A stretch of DNA of 64,000 bases from Neorhizobium huautlense (GTDB taxonomy: Bacteria; Pseudomonadota; Alphaproteobacteria; Rhizobiales; Rhizobiaceae). Below, piece after piece: positions 54,049-62,456 of this stretch (positions within the stretch are counted from its first letter, which is position 1; each line of letters begins with the position of its first letter). Where the stretch lies: positions 1-64,000 of the forward strand of contig NZ_JAUSRF010000020.1 in NCBI RefSeq assembly GCF_030811685.1, read 5' to 3'. The notes under the pieces are model-generated. The model was not told where the DNA came from and made no database searches. It saw only the letters and a program-made list of their open reading frames with translations. The position numbers and the translations under genes are program-made.

Positions 54049-54650
54049 TCAGGCCGCAATTGTCGGCAGATGCCGCATGTGAACCGGCAGCTTCGCGGCG
54101 ATCTCATCGTCGGTGAGGTCATCCAGCAGCTTCAGGATCGTGCCGTTCGTGGCGCTCCACAGCATGATTGTGCGTTGACCCTGCATCGTCGGCGGAAAGC
54201 GATCACCGGCATAACCGCGATAGGCATCGGCGGTGATGCTCCAGATGTGCTCGAGCCGCTCCCCGCGGTTCACGGCGCGGACAGGCTGCGTCTCGCGCTC
54301 GAAGATCGCCGCCCGCGTCGCCTTGACGGAACTTCTGCGGAGAGATCACAATAACCGTGGAAATATCTCGTCTTCCCGTCGATCCTGAGCGCGAAGAAGA
54401 CGCTGGTGATAGATCCCGTCAGAAACTCACGTAGCGCGAAGATCGGTCCACGCATCCACAGTGGCGGGAGGATGTTCAACATGTAGTCGTAGAGTGCTTC
54501 ATCGACCTCGAACCATTCGCCGCTATACATCGGGGCAGCATCGGTTTTCCATCGATCAGGGCGCTGATCGTGACGGCCGAACAGCCGGAACATTTGCGGG
54601 CGCGTTGCGATGCCTTCGAAGATCTTGGCGGTACGGGCAGGGATATTCAT
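54049..54650 (-). pseudogene. DUF1419 gene broken by a frameshift
   Basis: The first frame starts at ATG 54650 (AAGGAG upstream) and runs KIFEGIATRPQMFRLF...YSGEWFEVDEALYDYMLNILPPLWMRGPIFALREFLTGSITSVFFALRIDGKTRYFHGYCDLSAE. It then loses the family frame near 54335-54345 and stops at 54270. The second frame resumes VKATRAAIFERETQPVRAVNRGERLEHIWSITADAYRGYAGDRF and ends at 54049 with DDLTDDEIAAKLPVHMRHLP. Together they make one DUF1419 protein of about 195 residues. Loss of one base (or gain of two) explains it. A sequencing error is the alternative. Confidence 0.8.
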
Positions 54651-54767
54651 CTCGGCTCCTTCAGGGGTTCGGGACCTGGTGATGACCGCTCCGATCAACT
54701 CCCTTTCAGTCCCTCATGACACCCTCTGGGCCGCCGGCATGCCGCTCGGCCGGGTCAAGGGCCGGCT

Positions 54768-55736
54768 TCAGCCGGGCGCAGCCTCCCTTGATGCGGTCGA
54801 TGGCGATGCGGCACGCCTCTCTGTTCCTTCGTTTCTCGCTTTCTCACGTTTCCTCTGCTGCAGAACCTCATTCCAATCCCCCGCAGGCGGCCGGAGACGC
54901 TCCGAAGGGCGATCGGCCTGTGCGGCTAGGCCCTGAAGCCGGCGAGCGAAGGCGTCACCTTGGTTATTGGCATCGGTGGCGCATACAAGCTGGGCGCCAG
55001 GACGAGCGAGAAGGTCGACCAGCGCCGCTTCGGTTTTTGGTGACCATCCGCCTCCGGTACTGAGGTAGAGACTGCCATCTCGCAGCTCTTCGACTGCCGC
55101 GAGGCTCATCGCGTCAATTGCCGCCTCGGTCACGCAAAGACGCAGAGCGTCAGGCGGACCGAGGCGAAACAGCATTTTGCTGCCGCCCGACGCGAAGCCG
55201 CGCCAGTCCGGTCCGCGCTCCTCCCATCCAACCACCACTCCTGCGGTATCGCTATGGCCGGCCCACATGCTGCCGAATGGGCCCTCTCGAACCACGCCTC
55301 GTGTGATTGCGCAGCGCAGGATGAAAACCGGGATCGCGCGCGTCCAGCAGAGATACCGCCAGGCGCCGGAGCCAGTGGTGGGAACACGGCGGCTTTGCCA
55401 TCGTGTCAGAACGTCCGCAGGCTCGACTTTTGCCGGCGGCTTCTTCCTGATTACGGGTGTCCCCTTGTATCCGACGAGTTCGCCAACACGGTCGATAGCC
55501 TCTGAGAAGCCTAGATGCTCGAGCAGGCTGACAAGGGCGAAGACATCGCCTTTGTTGTCGCTCAACGGATCAAACCAGCCGCGGCCTTCATGCGTGACGA
55601 TGATGATGTCCGCGCCTCGGCGGAACTTCACCGCCCGGCGCGTGCTTTCCTTCATATCGACCCCGAACCCGGCCTGTTGGAGGACGGCGGCACAACTGAC
55701 GGCCTCCCTCAGCTTTTCGATTTCTTCTCTTTTCAT
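54768..55736 (-). CDS. Toprim-domain primase-like protein (DUF3991 type)
   Basis: The 322 residues begin with a DUF3991-like domain (KLREAVSCAAVLQQAGFGVDMKESTRRAVKFRRGADIIIVTHEGRGWFDPLSDNKGDVFALVSLLEHLGF, about 8-75) that carries the zinc-ribbon-less primase N-terminus. A Toprim domain follows with LCVTEAAIDAMSLAAVEE (Glu of motif 1, about 208-225) and QLVCATDANNQGDAFARRL (DxN/D of motif 2, about 252-268). Such proteins are found on rhizobial plasmids and may prime DNA synthesis at transfer. The ATG at 55736 opens the gene. Confidence 0.82.
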   Translation of the reverse strand: MKREEIEKLREAVSCAAVLQQAGFGVDMKESTRRAVKFRRGADIIIVTHEGRGWFDPLSDNKGDVFALVSLLEHLGFSEAIDRVGELVGYKGTPVIRKKPPAKVEPADVLTRWQSRRVPTTGSGAWRYLCWTRAIPVFILRCAITRGVVREGPFGSMWAGHSDTAGVVVGWEERGPDWRGFASGGSKMLFRLGPPDALRLCVTEAAIDAMSLAAVEELRDGSLYLSTGGGWSPKTEAALVDLLARPGAQLVCATDANNQGDAFARRLQGLAAQADRPSERLRPPAGDWNEVLQQRKREKARNEGTERRAASPSTASREAAPG

Positions 55737-55834
55737 GATTTCCCGATCGCCAGCGATCGCTCCTCAATTTAGCTCCCCGCATAATCAGCGGCACATCTTC
55801 CGGCCGCCGCGAAGAGCAGAGGGGGCAAGGGCGT

Positions 55835-55868
55835 GGGAAGCAAGGTGCAAATTTACACCTTGCTTCCC
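55835..55868. promoter_or_regulatory. Perfect 13-bp inverted repeat
   Basis: GGGAAGCAAGGTG (55835-55847) and CACCTTGCTTCCC (55856-55868) are separated by CAAATTTA. It lies in the 191-bp gap upstream of the Toprim gene and after the small gene's terminator, so an operator for the Toprim gene is the simplest reading. No T tail on either side. Confidence 0.55.
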
Positions 55869-55917
55869 GCGGCGAAGCTTCCCTTGCTGCCGACAGCTCG
55901 CCAGCGGCAGGGACGAG

Positions 55918-55940
55918 AAAAAGGGTCTCAATGAGACCCT
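55918..55940 (-). terminator. Rho-independent terminator of the 58-aa gene
   Basis: AGGGTCTC (55922-55929) pairs with GAGACCCT (55933-55940) around a 3-nt loop, overlapping the stop codon; TTTTT follows on the minus strand. Confidence 0.75.
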
Positions 55941-56104
55941 GCTGGAAAATACTCGTGCATGATCTCCAGATCGTCGTCGTCGTCGAGTTCGTCGGACGGC
56001 AGGACGCCGAATTCGCTACCAGATTTGAACAAGGTGATCGGGACCATCAGGTCGCGGCAAAGCTGGAATGCGTGGGACTGAGCAAGGAAAAGATCGTGTG
56101 ACAT
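55928..56104 (-). CDS. Small acidic plasmid protein (58 aa)
   Basis: An open frame on the minus strand from ATG 56104 (GGAG about 12 bases upstream) to TGA at 55928-55930. The product reads MSHDLFLAQSHAFQLCRDLM, then VPITLFKSGSEFGVLPSDEL, then a run of five Asp and LEIMHEYFPAGSH. Similar short SHAFQL..LMVP proteins appear to be usual companions of this plasmid gene set. A terminator begins inside its stop codon. Function unknown. Confidence 0.7.
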   Translation of the reverse strand: MSHDLFLAQSHAFQLCRDLMVPITLFKSGSEFGVLPSDELDDDDDLEIMHEYFPAGSH

Positions 56105-56390
56105 GTGCGAGGCTCCATTTGGGAGCGGGCCAGTTCCCGCTCGATGGCTCCTCGAAAGGCCCGGGGACGGGCGCGATCACCGCGATGGCGCAGCCCTGAG
56201 CGGCCGCAGCGTGGCTGCGGACCCTTCACGGGTTGATCGTGGAAGATCCGAACCCAGGCCAAGACGCCATCGCAAGAGAGCGGGATTGGTTTGCCTCCAT
56301 TCGATGACGCGGTTGAATGTGCACGTTGCTTCGTTGCCCTCACCCTGACGCTCGCGTGACCTTCAATCGTGGGCATTAATCGTGCGCCTT

Positions 56391-56462
56391 ACTGACCAAA
56401 ATTTGTACTCTAACTTTGGACAGCTTGCAGACTGACCAAAATTTGCATATAATTTTTGGACA
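56391..56462 (+). promoter_or_regulatory. Duplicated operator of the AbiE operon
   Basis: Two direct repeats of 32 bases at 56391-56422 and 56431-56462 begin ACTGACCAAAATTTG and end TTTGGACA; starts are 40 bases apart. Each has an internal dyad (TGACCAAA / TTTGGACA). TATAAT-like sequence lies in the second (56448-56453). The second ends 12 bases before the antitoxin start, as expected for AbiEi autorepression. Confidence 0.72.
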
Positions 56463-56474
56463 AAAGGAACAGTA

Positions 56475-57203
56475 ATGCCGAATCCGACATCTGATACGCT
56501 CGACCGCATCCACGCAAGGATTGCCGCTGGAGCGCCCTCCGGCGTCTGGTCTCGTGCCGACTTTCTCGATATTGGCACTCCGAACGCTGTCGAGAAAGCA
56601 CTGCAGCGGCTGACAAATCGCGGTGAGATACGCAGACCCCATAGAGGCCTCTACGACAAGCCTTCAACAAGCCAATTGACCGGCAAAATGATCTTTCCGC
56701 CTCGCGCTTCTTTCGTGGACGCAATCGCGCGGCGCGACAAGCTGCGGATTTTGGTTGACGGAATGACGGCTGCCAATGACCTCGGCCTCACCACGGCCGT
56801 TCCGGCAAGATCGACAATCCATGCAGACACCTATCCCCGGACAATTGAGATTGAGGCAAGCGCGGGCGACCCGCGCGTTTCTCAACCGGTTATCTACAAG
56901 CTCGATTTCAAGAGGGCTGCTGCCAAGACCGCATTCTGGGCAGGGCGCCCAGCCATGCGTGTTGTGCAGGCGCTGTCTTGGTTGAGGGATGACCGAAAAA
57001 CTTTGGAGCCGGCAATAAACGGGATCGTCCGAAAACTAGAAAAAAGCCCGTATCGTCAGGCCATCGCCGACGATCTGCGCTCGAACGTGGATGCCCTGCC
57101 AGCCTGGATGTTTCAGGCGGCGAGGGAGATTGCTGATGGACTGTCTACCGGTGGCGGCGCTGTGAAATCAAAAGATATGACCAATGCAGAACACATTCGT
57201 TGA
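56475..57203 (+). CDS. AbiEi-type antitoxin (DUF6088)
   Basis: The 242 residues have an N-terminal winged helix (VWSRADFLDIGTPNAVEKALQRLTNRGEIRRPHRGLYDKP, about 25-64), the DNA-reading part of AbiEi antitoxins, followed by a larger domain (DGMTAANDLGLTTAVPARSTIHADTYPRTIEI). AbiEi represses its own operon through repeated operators and counters the toxin in a type IV system. The ATG at 56475 follows AAAGGAAC. It overlaps the toxin gene by 20 bases. Confidence 0.87.
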   Translation: MPNPTSDTLDRIHARIAAGAPSGVWSRADFLDIGTPNAVEKALQRLTNRGEIRRPHRGLYDKPSTSQLTGKMIFPPRASFVDAIARRDKLRILVDGMTAANDLGLTTAVPARSTIHADTYPRTIEIEASAGDPRVSQPVIYKLDFKRAAAKTAFWAGRPAMRVVQALSWLRDDRKTLEPAINGIVRKLEKSPYRQAIADDLRSNVDALPAWMFQAAREIADGLSTGGGAVKSKDMTNAEHIR

Positions 57204-58290
57204 AATTCTCCGTTCGAGCCAGGACGAGCGTCGCGCCCTTTACGCCACGGTCGCCGCGCAGCTGAAGACCCGTGCCGAGAATGTCGAGAAAGACCTATAT
57301 GTATGTTGGATTCTCGATTTCCTGTTCAATCAACGGGGGAGGGATCCCGTCAACCTGTACTTCAAGGGAGGCACGAGCCTCAGCAAAGCCTATGACGTCA
57401 TCAGCCGATTTTCGGAGGATATCGACATCGGTATCTATAAGGCAGACATCGCGGCGCCGCTCGAAGCCGAGATCGCAGCACAGGTTTCCGTGAACCAGCA
57501 GCAGAAGATGCTTGCCGACAAAGTCGACGCCGCAGCACGAGACTATATAGCTGGCGCACTCCGAGCGCAGCTTCTTCAGAAGATTGCCGAGACCGAGGAA
57601 GCGATTGACGACGCGGGGCATTTTTCTGTTGAGTTCGGTTTCGATGCCTATCGAAAGCGTGATGCTCACGACGTCCTCGTTGTCGGCTACAAAAGCGTCT
57701 TCGGTGGGCAATTCGACTATGTTCAACCGGCCGTGCGTATTGAGGGCGGCGCACGCCCAGATCCCGTTCCAGTCGAAACTCGAATGATCGTTCCTTGCAT
57801 CGCCGCTGAGTTCGCTTCAGCCAGTGTTTTGACGGTGGGCAATGTAACGACTGTTAAGCCGGAGCGGACGTTCTGGGAGAAGGTCCTCATTCTTCATGCA
57901 ATGACGGAGACCACCGAGAAACGGGCAGCAGAGAAGGACGCGGCAAGGCCCATCCCGGACCTGAATCGCTACTCTCGCCATTACTACGATGTCCATCAGA
58001 TCTGGACGAATAGTGCTTACGGCAAGGAAACCGCGTCAATGAAGGATTTGGCGGAGGCCTGCCGCGCGCACAAGGAACTCATGTTCCGCGCCCCGGATCA
58101 TCGCTACGACCGTGCATTTCCAGGAAGCTACCGCCTCGTTCCAACTGCGGAAATGATAGCTAAGCTCGCCCGGGACTATGATCGAATGTCTGCGATGATC
58201 TTTGGTGAAATCCCGCAATTCAAAGATGTTATGACGAGCATCATCGAGCTCGAGGCATTTCTCAATACCCCTTCGGGCGATCTGGTCTAG
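57184..58290 (+). CDS. AbiEii-type nucleotidyltransferase toxin
   Basis: The 368 residues have the nucleotidyltransferase motif YFKGGTSLSKAYDVISRFSEDIDIGI (about 59-84: GGTS and D-x-D) and the downstream KPERTFWEKVLILHAM block (about 223-238) typical of AbiEii/AbiGii toxins. In studied members the enzyme adds nucleotides to tRNA acceptor stems and stops translation, which blocks phage growth or maintains plasmids. Both catalytic Asp residues are present. It overlaps the antitoxin gene by 20 bases, so the two are co-expressed. Confidence 0.9.
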   Translation: MQNTFVEILRSSQDERRALYATVAAQLKTRAENVEKDLYVCWILDFLFNQRGRDPVNLYFKGGTSLSKAYDVISRFSEDIDIGIYKADIAAPLEAEIAAQVSVNQQQKMLADKVDAAARDYIAGALRAQLLQKIAETEEAIDDAGHFSVEFGFDAYRKRDAHDVLVVGYKSVFGGQFDYVQPAVRIEGGARPDPVPVETRMIVPCIAAEFASASVLTVGNVTTVKPERTFWEKVLILHAMTETTEKRAAEKDAARPIPDLNRYSRHYYDVHQIWTNSAYGKETASMKDLAEACRAHKELMFRAPDHRYDRAFPGSYRLVPTAEMIAKLARDYDRMSAMIFGEIPQFKDVMTSIIELEAFLNTPSGDLV

Positions 58291-58759
58291 GCTTGGTAGA
58301 CGCTCCTATCGTGCAACGGACATAGGTAGTTGAGCTTCGCGGCCTCGGTTTCGACGGAGGGGCTTCATGTCCTGGCAGAGAACCCCGGTGCGCGGCATTC
58401 AAGCAGAATGCATTGCGAGGAAATGGTTTGTAGACGATACGGTCGTCTGCACGATGAGAGCGCGACGAAACTGTAACCCTCAGCCGAAAAACTCCAAATA
58501 GGCTATTGTACTCCAATTAATTAAAGATGTCAAAGCTGAATAGGTCTGCGACGTTCTCAGCCAGTTAGAAGCGCGACACCGATGTCGTCTTTCTCCGACG
58601 ATCAGCCCCCGATCCGACCGGCTGGGCCGGGTTGCAAGGGAGGAGCGGGGGCGGGTGACGATGCTCATCTTCGGCTTTAGCTTTCTCGGTAGCAATTGTT
58701 ACGCCACCGGTTGATACTTGGCTCACCTGCATGGGGCGGGTAGGGATCAAAGCCGCACG
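58291..58759. other. Intergenic region after the AbiE operon
   Basis: This 469-bp stretch has no convincing gene. A short dyad (GTAGACGA / TCGTCT near 58431-58450) could be part of a terminator. Base composition is mixed, with an AT-rich patch near 58500-58530. Confidence 0.45.
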
Positions 58760-59497
58760 ATGCTTCCGGAAATCAAACTGCAGGGCAATGTCGATGTCGC
58801 CGCGCTGTCACCACTTCTTCGCGGCATGCTGCTTGCCGTTGCCTATGCCGACGGTGAGGGAGGCATAGGATTGACGGCCACCGGCGCCATGAACCGCAAA
58901 TTCGTCCATTGGGCCGCTGTCAACTTTCTCTGGCCTGGCTTCACTGCCGAAGACCTCTACAGCATGAACAAGGTGCTCAACGAAGGCGACATGCCGCCGC
59001 TCTGGGTCGTACGCGACATGACCCGTCATCTGAAACTGCTTCGCCGGAAAAAGAATGTGTTGCTGCCGACCAAACGCGGCCGCGAGTTTCTGGCGAACCC
59101 GCAAACCTTCTTCGATCTGGTCGCCACGGAATATCTCTATTCCTATGTCCACGTGACCGACCGGGAAGAGGACGTTCGGCTACGATTACGCTGGTGGCGC
59201 ATGTTCCTCAACCTTCTCAATATCAAGGCCAGAGAAGGGTGCACGCCACTGGATGTTGTGAAAATCCTCAATCCAGACTTCGCGCCCCTGTCGGACACCG
59301 AGATGACCCTGGAAGCCTGGGAACTGAAATCCGACGTCCAATACGGCGTCCTGAGGCGCCTGTGCTGGCTCGGCCTGCTCTACGAGGCACGAGAGGGGCT
59401 CACGCTTTTCCAGGATGGATCCTTCCACAAGACGCCGCTTTGGTCCGCCTGCCTGCAGCTGGAATCGGACACGCAAAGCGACATCGGGATCCATTGA
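58760..59497 (+). CDS. Uncharacterised plasmid protein (245 aa)
   Basis: A soluble, mostly helical protein. LLRGMLLAVAYADGEGGIGLTATGAMNRKFVHWAAVNFLWPG, DMPPLWVVRDMTRHLKLLRRKKNVLLPTKRGREFL and VQYGVLRRLCWLGLLYEAREG read as winged-helix-like modules. It may be related to the C-terminal part of pRiA4b ORF-3-type proteins, which I cannot verify. The ATG at 58760 fits the domain start. Its stop lies 6 bases from the stop of the converging transposase gene. Confidence 0.65.
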   Translation: MLPEIKLQGNVDVAALSPLLRGMLLAVAYADGEGGIGLTATGAMNRKFVHWAAVNFLWPGFTAEDLYSMNKVLNEGDMPPLWVVRDMTRHLKLLRRKKNVLLPTKRGREFLANPQTFFDLVATEYLYSYVHVTDREEDVRLRLRWWRMFLNLLNIKAREGCTPLDVVKILNPDFAPLSDTEMTLEAWELKSDVQYGVLRRLCWLGLLYEAREGLTLFQDGSFHKTPLWSACLQLESDTQSDIGIH

Positions 59498-59503
59498 CGA
59501 TCT

Positions 59504-60934
59504 TTATTCCGCCGCTGGCGGCTGCTTCGATAACGCTTTCTCCCGCTTCGCAATCACTGCCGGATCGTTCATGAAATCCGTCCGCCGCCCCGGCTTTCGG
59601 CCCCGCTTCTGGTAACCGTTGGCGGTGCTGCCGTCGCGAATGCCGAACATATGATCCGTCTGGCCGGTGCGGCGTGGGCCGCTTCTCTCGTGCTTTTGCT
59701 CACGCTTTGCCTGCATCTCGGCGACGACAGACAGCATGTCGTCCAGCCGCTTGTTGTCGACGACCTGCGCGCGGTGCACCGAGCGCAACGTATCAAAAGT
59801 CCTGTAGGGCAGGGCAAAGCTATCATGCATGATCTCGAGCCGTCCGTCCGGATAATCGCAGACGATCACCTTCTTGCCCGCCAAAGGCGTTGAACGTTCG
59901 GTCGGATCGAGGATGAACAGCACCTTGTCGTAGCGCAGCGTCAGGGATTGCGACAGCGTGCGGACCTCCTTGTGGCACATGGCGCCATCGAGATTGTCAT
60001 GGTCGGCCAATGGCCGGTGCATGTCCTTCGGGTTGCGCGGCGGCTTGCCGAAACGCGCGTTGAAATCCGCAATGAACTCAGGTGCATAGGCATTGGCATC
60101 CTCGATCGTGTCGATACCGCGCAGCCGCATCTCCTTCACCAGCCGATCCTGAAGCGTCTGGTTGGCACGTTCCACACGGCCCTTGGCCTGCGGGGTGTTG
60201 GCACAGATGATGTCGATGTTCAGTTCATACAACGCTCGGCCGAACTGCGTCAGGCCGCTTGTTCTGTCCGTCTTCGACGCATTGAGCGCGCGGAAAACGC
60301 CGTGCTTGTCGCTATAGAAGGCCAGTGGTTTGCCCCATTGCTGAAGATAGGCCTTCGTCGCATGCAGATAGTCGAACGTGTTCTCTGATCGGGCAAAGCG
60401 CAGATGCAGAAGTTTGCCGGTGGCGTCATCGATATAAACGAGCAGGGCGCATTTGGGACCGCGGTTCTCGAACCACCAGTGATGCGAGCCATCCACCTGC
60501 ACCAGTTCACCAAAGCAGTCGCGCCGACCGCGTGGCTGGAAAACCCGTTTCTTGCGCTCTCGACGCGAGATCCAGATGCCGGCCTCGGTCATCCATTGCC
60601 GAAGCGTCTCCTTGGCGACCGAGATCCGGTGCAGCTCGATCAGCTTCTCGCGCGCCAGCGTCGGACCGAAATCCAGATAGCGTTCACGGATCAGATCCAG
60701 TGCCGCATTGCGAAACTCTTCGCTATGGCGCCGGTTGCTCGGCCGTGATCGTTTCTTGGAAACAAGGCCGGCCGGACCATCCCGGTCATAGGCCTGCAGC
60801 AGCCGGTGGACTTGGCTGCGACTGAGGTCGAGCTGTTCGGCGGCCTGGACGACGGTGAGGCGTTCGTCACGGATTTTTTGGATAAGTTCGAGGCGATGCA
60901 ACTCTTTCTGCGACATGGTGATCAAAAAGGACAT
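59504..60934 (-). CDS. ISNCY-family-like transposase (DDE integrase core)
   Basis: The 476 residues begin with a helix-turn-helix (LIQKIRDERLTVVQAAEQLDLSRSQVHRLLQAYDRDGPAGLVSKKR, about 15-60). The integrase core has VQVDGSHHWWFENRGPKCALLVYIDDATGKLLHL (first Asp), the region FYSDKHGVFR (second Asp) and NTPQAKGRVERANQTLQDRLVKEMRL (catalytic Glu in the GRVERANQT motif). The C-terminus is basic. It is full length and looks intact. The ATG at 60934 has GGAG upstream. Confidence 0.92.
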   Translation of the reverse strand: MSFLITMSQKELHRLELIQKIRDERLTVVQAAEQLDLSRSQVHRLLQAYDRDGPAGLVSKKRSRPSNRRHSEEFRNAALDLIRERYLDFGPTLAREKLIELHRISVAKETLRQWMTEAGIWISRRERKKRVFQPRGRRDCFGELVQVDGSHHWWFENRGPKCALLVYIDDATGKLLHLRFARSENTFDYLHATKAYLQQWGKPLAFYSDKHGVFRALNASKTDRTSGLTQFGRALYELNIDIICANTPQAKGRVERANQTLQDRLVKEMRLRGIDTIEDANAYAPEFIADFNARFGKPPRNPKDMHRPLADHDNLDGAMCHKEVRTLSQSLTLRYDKVLFILDPTERSTPLAGKKVIVCDYPDGRLEIMHDSFALPYRTFDTLRSVHRAQVVDNKRLDDMLSVVAEMQAKREQKHERSGPRRTGQTDHMFGIRDGSTANGYQKRGRKPGRRTDFMNDPAVIAKREKALSKQPPAAE

Positions 60935-61024
60935 GACGACTCCGACCGCTCATGGTCTCGACCAGGTTGAAGATCGTCATCCTTGCTCCCAACGTTGGTT
61001 TTGACCAGTGCGCAAAGAGGCGAG

Positions 61025-61071
61025 ACTGTCGCATCTCTAACTGGCCCAACTGTCGCATTACTAAATAGCCC
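61025..61071. repeat. Tandem imperfect 24-bp repeat at the IS right end
   Basis: Two copies begin ACTGTCGCAT (61025-61034 and 61049-61058) and continue with CTAA and GCCC. Such subterminal repeats are typical transposase binding sites. Confidence 0.65.
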
Positions 61072-61506
61072 TTACAAACGTAATTTCAGGTAATAACTAT
61101 TATGGAACCATGCCATGCGATCTGATGCGGCTCCCCGACATAGATTACAGACCGTCATTTATGCAGGCATGAAAAGACACGCGCCCACGAATGTGACAAT
61201 CAGCATCCAGCCCACCATTTCCAACTTGAAACTCGTGCCCATCGCCACGCCCTGTTAACCAAGATTTGGCTGACAATGCGAGACAAACGGAACGGTTGCT
61301 GCGCCTCGCAGATAATGATGTTCGACACGACTGCCGCTCCCGTTAAAAGATATCGCCCGACAATGGCATCGACCGGTGCTTGACCTCTACAGCTTCGCAG
61401 CCGAGACGGAGAACAGCCCCTAAAAATTGTAAAACACCTGATCAGGGCAAATCGCGGAACCGTTCAGCTTGTGACTTGTTTTCCTATGGGTAAAAAGGAG
61501 GTTCTC
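61072..61506. other. Intergenic region between the IS and the lipoprotein gene
   Basis: No convincing gene above 30 codons. A minus-strand 27-codon hydrophobic frame at 61159-61242 is discussed under rejected items. The promoter of the lipoprotein gene should lie in the right part. Confidence 0.4.
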
Positions 61507-61758
61507 ATGAAACGCATGATCATCCCAGTTCTGGCAGTCCTGTCTCTTTCGGCATGCACTTCGACCGAGCGCGGTGCCGGTATCGGAGCAGCAAGTGGCG
61601 CCGTTATCGGCGGCGTCGCGACGGGGAATGTGAGGGGAGCGGCTGTCGGCGCAGCTGTTGGAGGCGTGTCGGGCGCATTGATTGGCAATGTTGCCGACCA
61701 GCCTGGCCGCTGCTATTATCGTGATCGAAACGGGAACCGGTACGTCGATCGCTGCTGA
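61507..61758 (+). CDS. Small glycine-zipper lipoprotein
   Basis: The 83 residues start with a lipoprotein signal peptide (MKRMIIPVLAVLSLSACTSTERG; lipobox LSAC, lipidated Cys17). The mature part is a glycine zipper, GAGIGAASGAVIGGVATGNVRGAAVGAAVGGVSGALIGNV, and ends CYYRDRNGNRYVDRC with two Cys. It resembles SlyB/YMGG-type outer-membrane or periplasmic lipoproteins. The ATG at 61507 follows AAGGAGG. Monocistronic. Confidence 0.88.
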   Translation: MKRMIIPVLAVLSLSACTSTERGAGIGAASGAVIGGVATGNVRGAAVGAAVGGVSGALIGNVADQPGRCYYRDRNGNRYVDRC

Positions 61759-62456
61759 TCGACCGATGGTCTTTCGAAAGACGGCATGGCACGCGTTCAT
61801 GCGCGTACCATCGCCATTCCGTCTCGGAGGAAATGAAAATCAAAAAGCATATGAGGCGCGCCTTGGCCTTGGGGCTTGATTTCGCCTCATATAGTATTGG
61901 AAGATCTCGGTGGCTGAGACCCACGAAAATGCGTCGCCTGCGAGGCATCCGGCAGGCAACTCGGATTGCGCCCGACTACGGCTATGGTCCCCAGGACATT
62001 CGTGGCAACAGAAACATGGTTGCGTTGATTGATCAGGGCCTCCGCGAGCACCATTCTGACGAGGGGTTCGCCCTCGACCAATTACACTGAACGCATCGAC
62101 TCGGGCAGACGTCGACATCGTCACCATTCGGCTCAGGGGTCGATTTTGAGATCACGCCTGGCACGGTATCTGCTGAGACTACCGGTCATCATTGAGCCTC
62201 TCTACGTCAGGGGCGCCAATGCCGACAACGTGCTTGTGTTCCCGCTTCATCGCAAAGGTTGATGCGCGCCGTCCGTAGCGGCCAATCGCGATCGGGACGA
62301 CACGACTTGAGACACGATCACACCTGATTGGCCTGCACCTCTGCGCAAATAAAACGGGCGTCCGTCCGCATCTCGTCGCCCGATGACGGCATCCTTCTGG
62401 CAGTGTCGAAGCCTACGCTGAACAGATCCTGTTGCGAGCGACGCGGTGCGGAAGAC
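61759..62456. other. Gene-poor region with a possible gene remnant
   Basis: About 700 bases without an intact gene. The minus strand at 61887-62081 may hold a decayed receiver domain; elsewhere only short frames occur. Confidence 0.45.
61887..62081 (-). pseudogene. Possible remnant of a response-regulator receiver domain
   Basis: The frame begins VEGEPLVRMVLAEALINQRNHVSVATN, close to the start of receiver domains (VEDEPLVRM...AL...GH.V..A.N) with the acidic pair reduced to E-G-E. Homology is lost after about 30 residues. No start codon context or partner kinase is seen. Confidence 0.3.

Larger units (their letters stand above)
59504..61071 (-). mobile_element. ISNCY-like insertion sequence, one end recognisable
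   Basis: The transposase gene is followed on its 5' side by a terminal repeat block (61025-61071). No inverted copy of that block is found left of 59504, where the converging gene ends only 6 bases away. The element is either left-truncated or ends very close to the transposase stop. Limits given are those supported by sequence. Confidence 0.6.

Noticed and set aside
61159-61242. 27-codon hydrophobic minus frame ending LIVTFVGACLFMPA
   Set aside because: It could be a tiny membrane peptide, but it has only a weak RBS and no context; too little evidence to annotate.
61833-62090. 85-codon plus frame with GGAGG next to the ATG
   Set aside because: The RBS spacing is only 2 bases, the composition is unlike a folded protein, and it overlaps the possible receiver remnant on the other strand.
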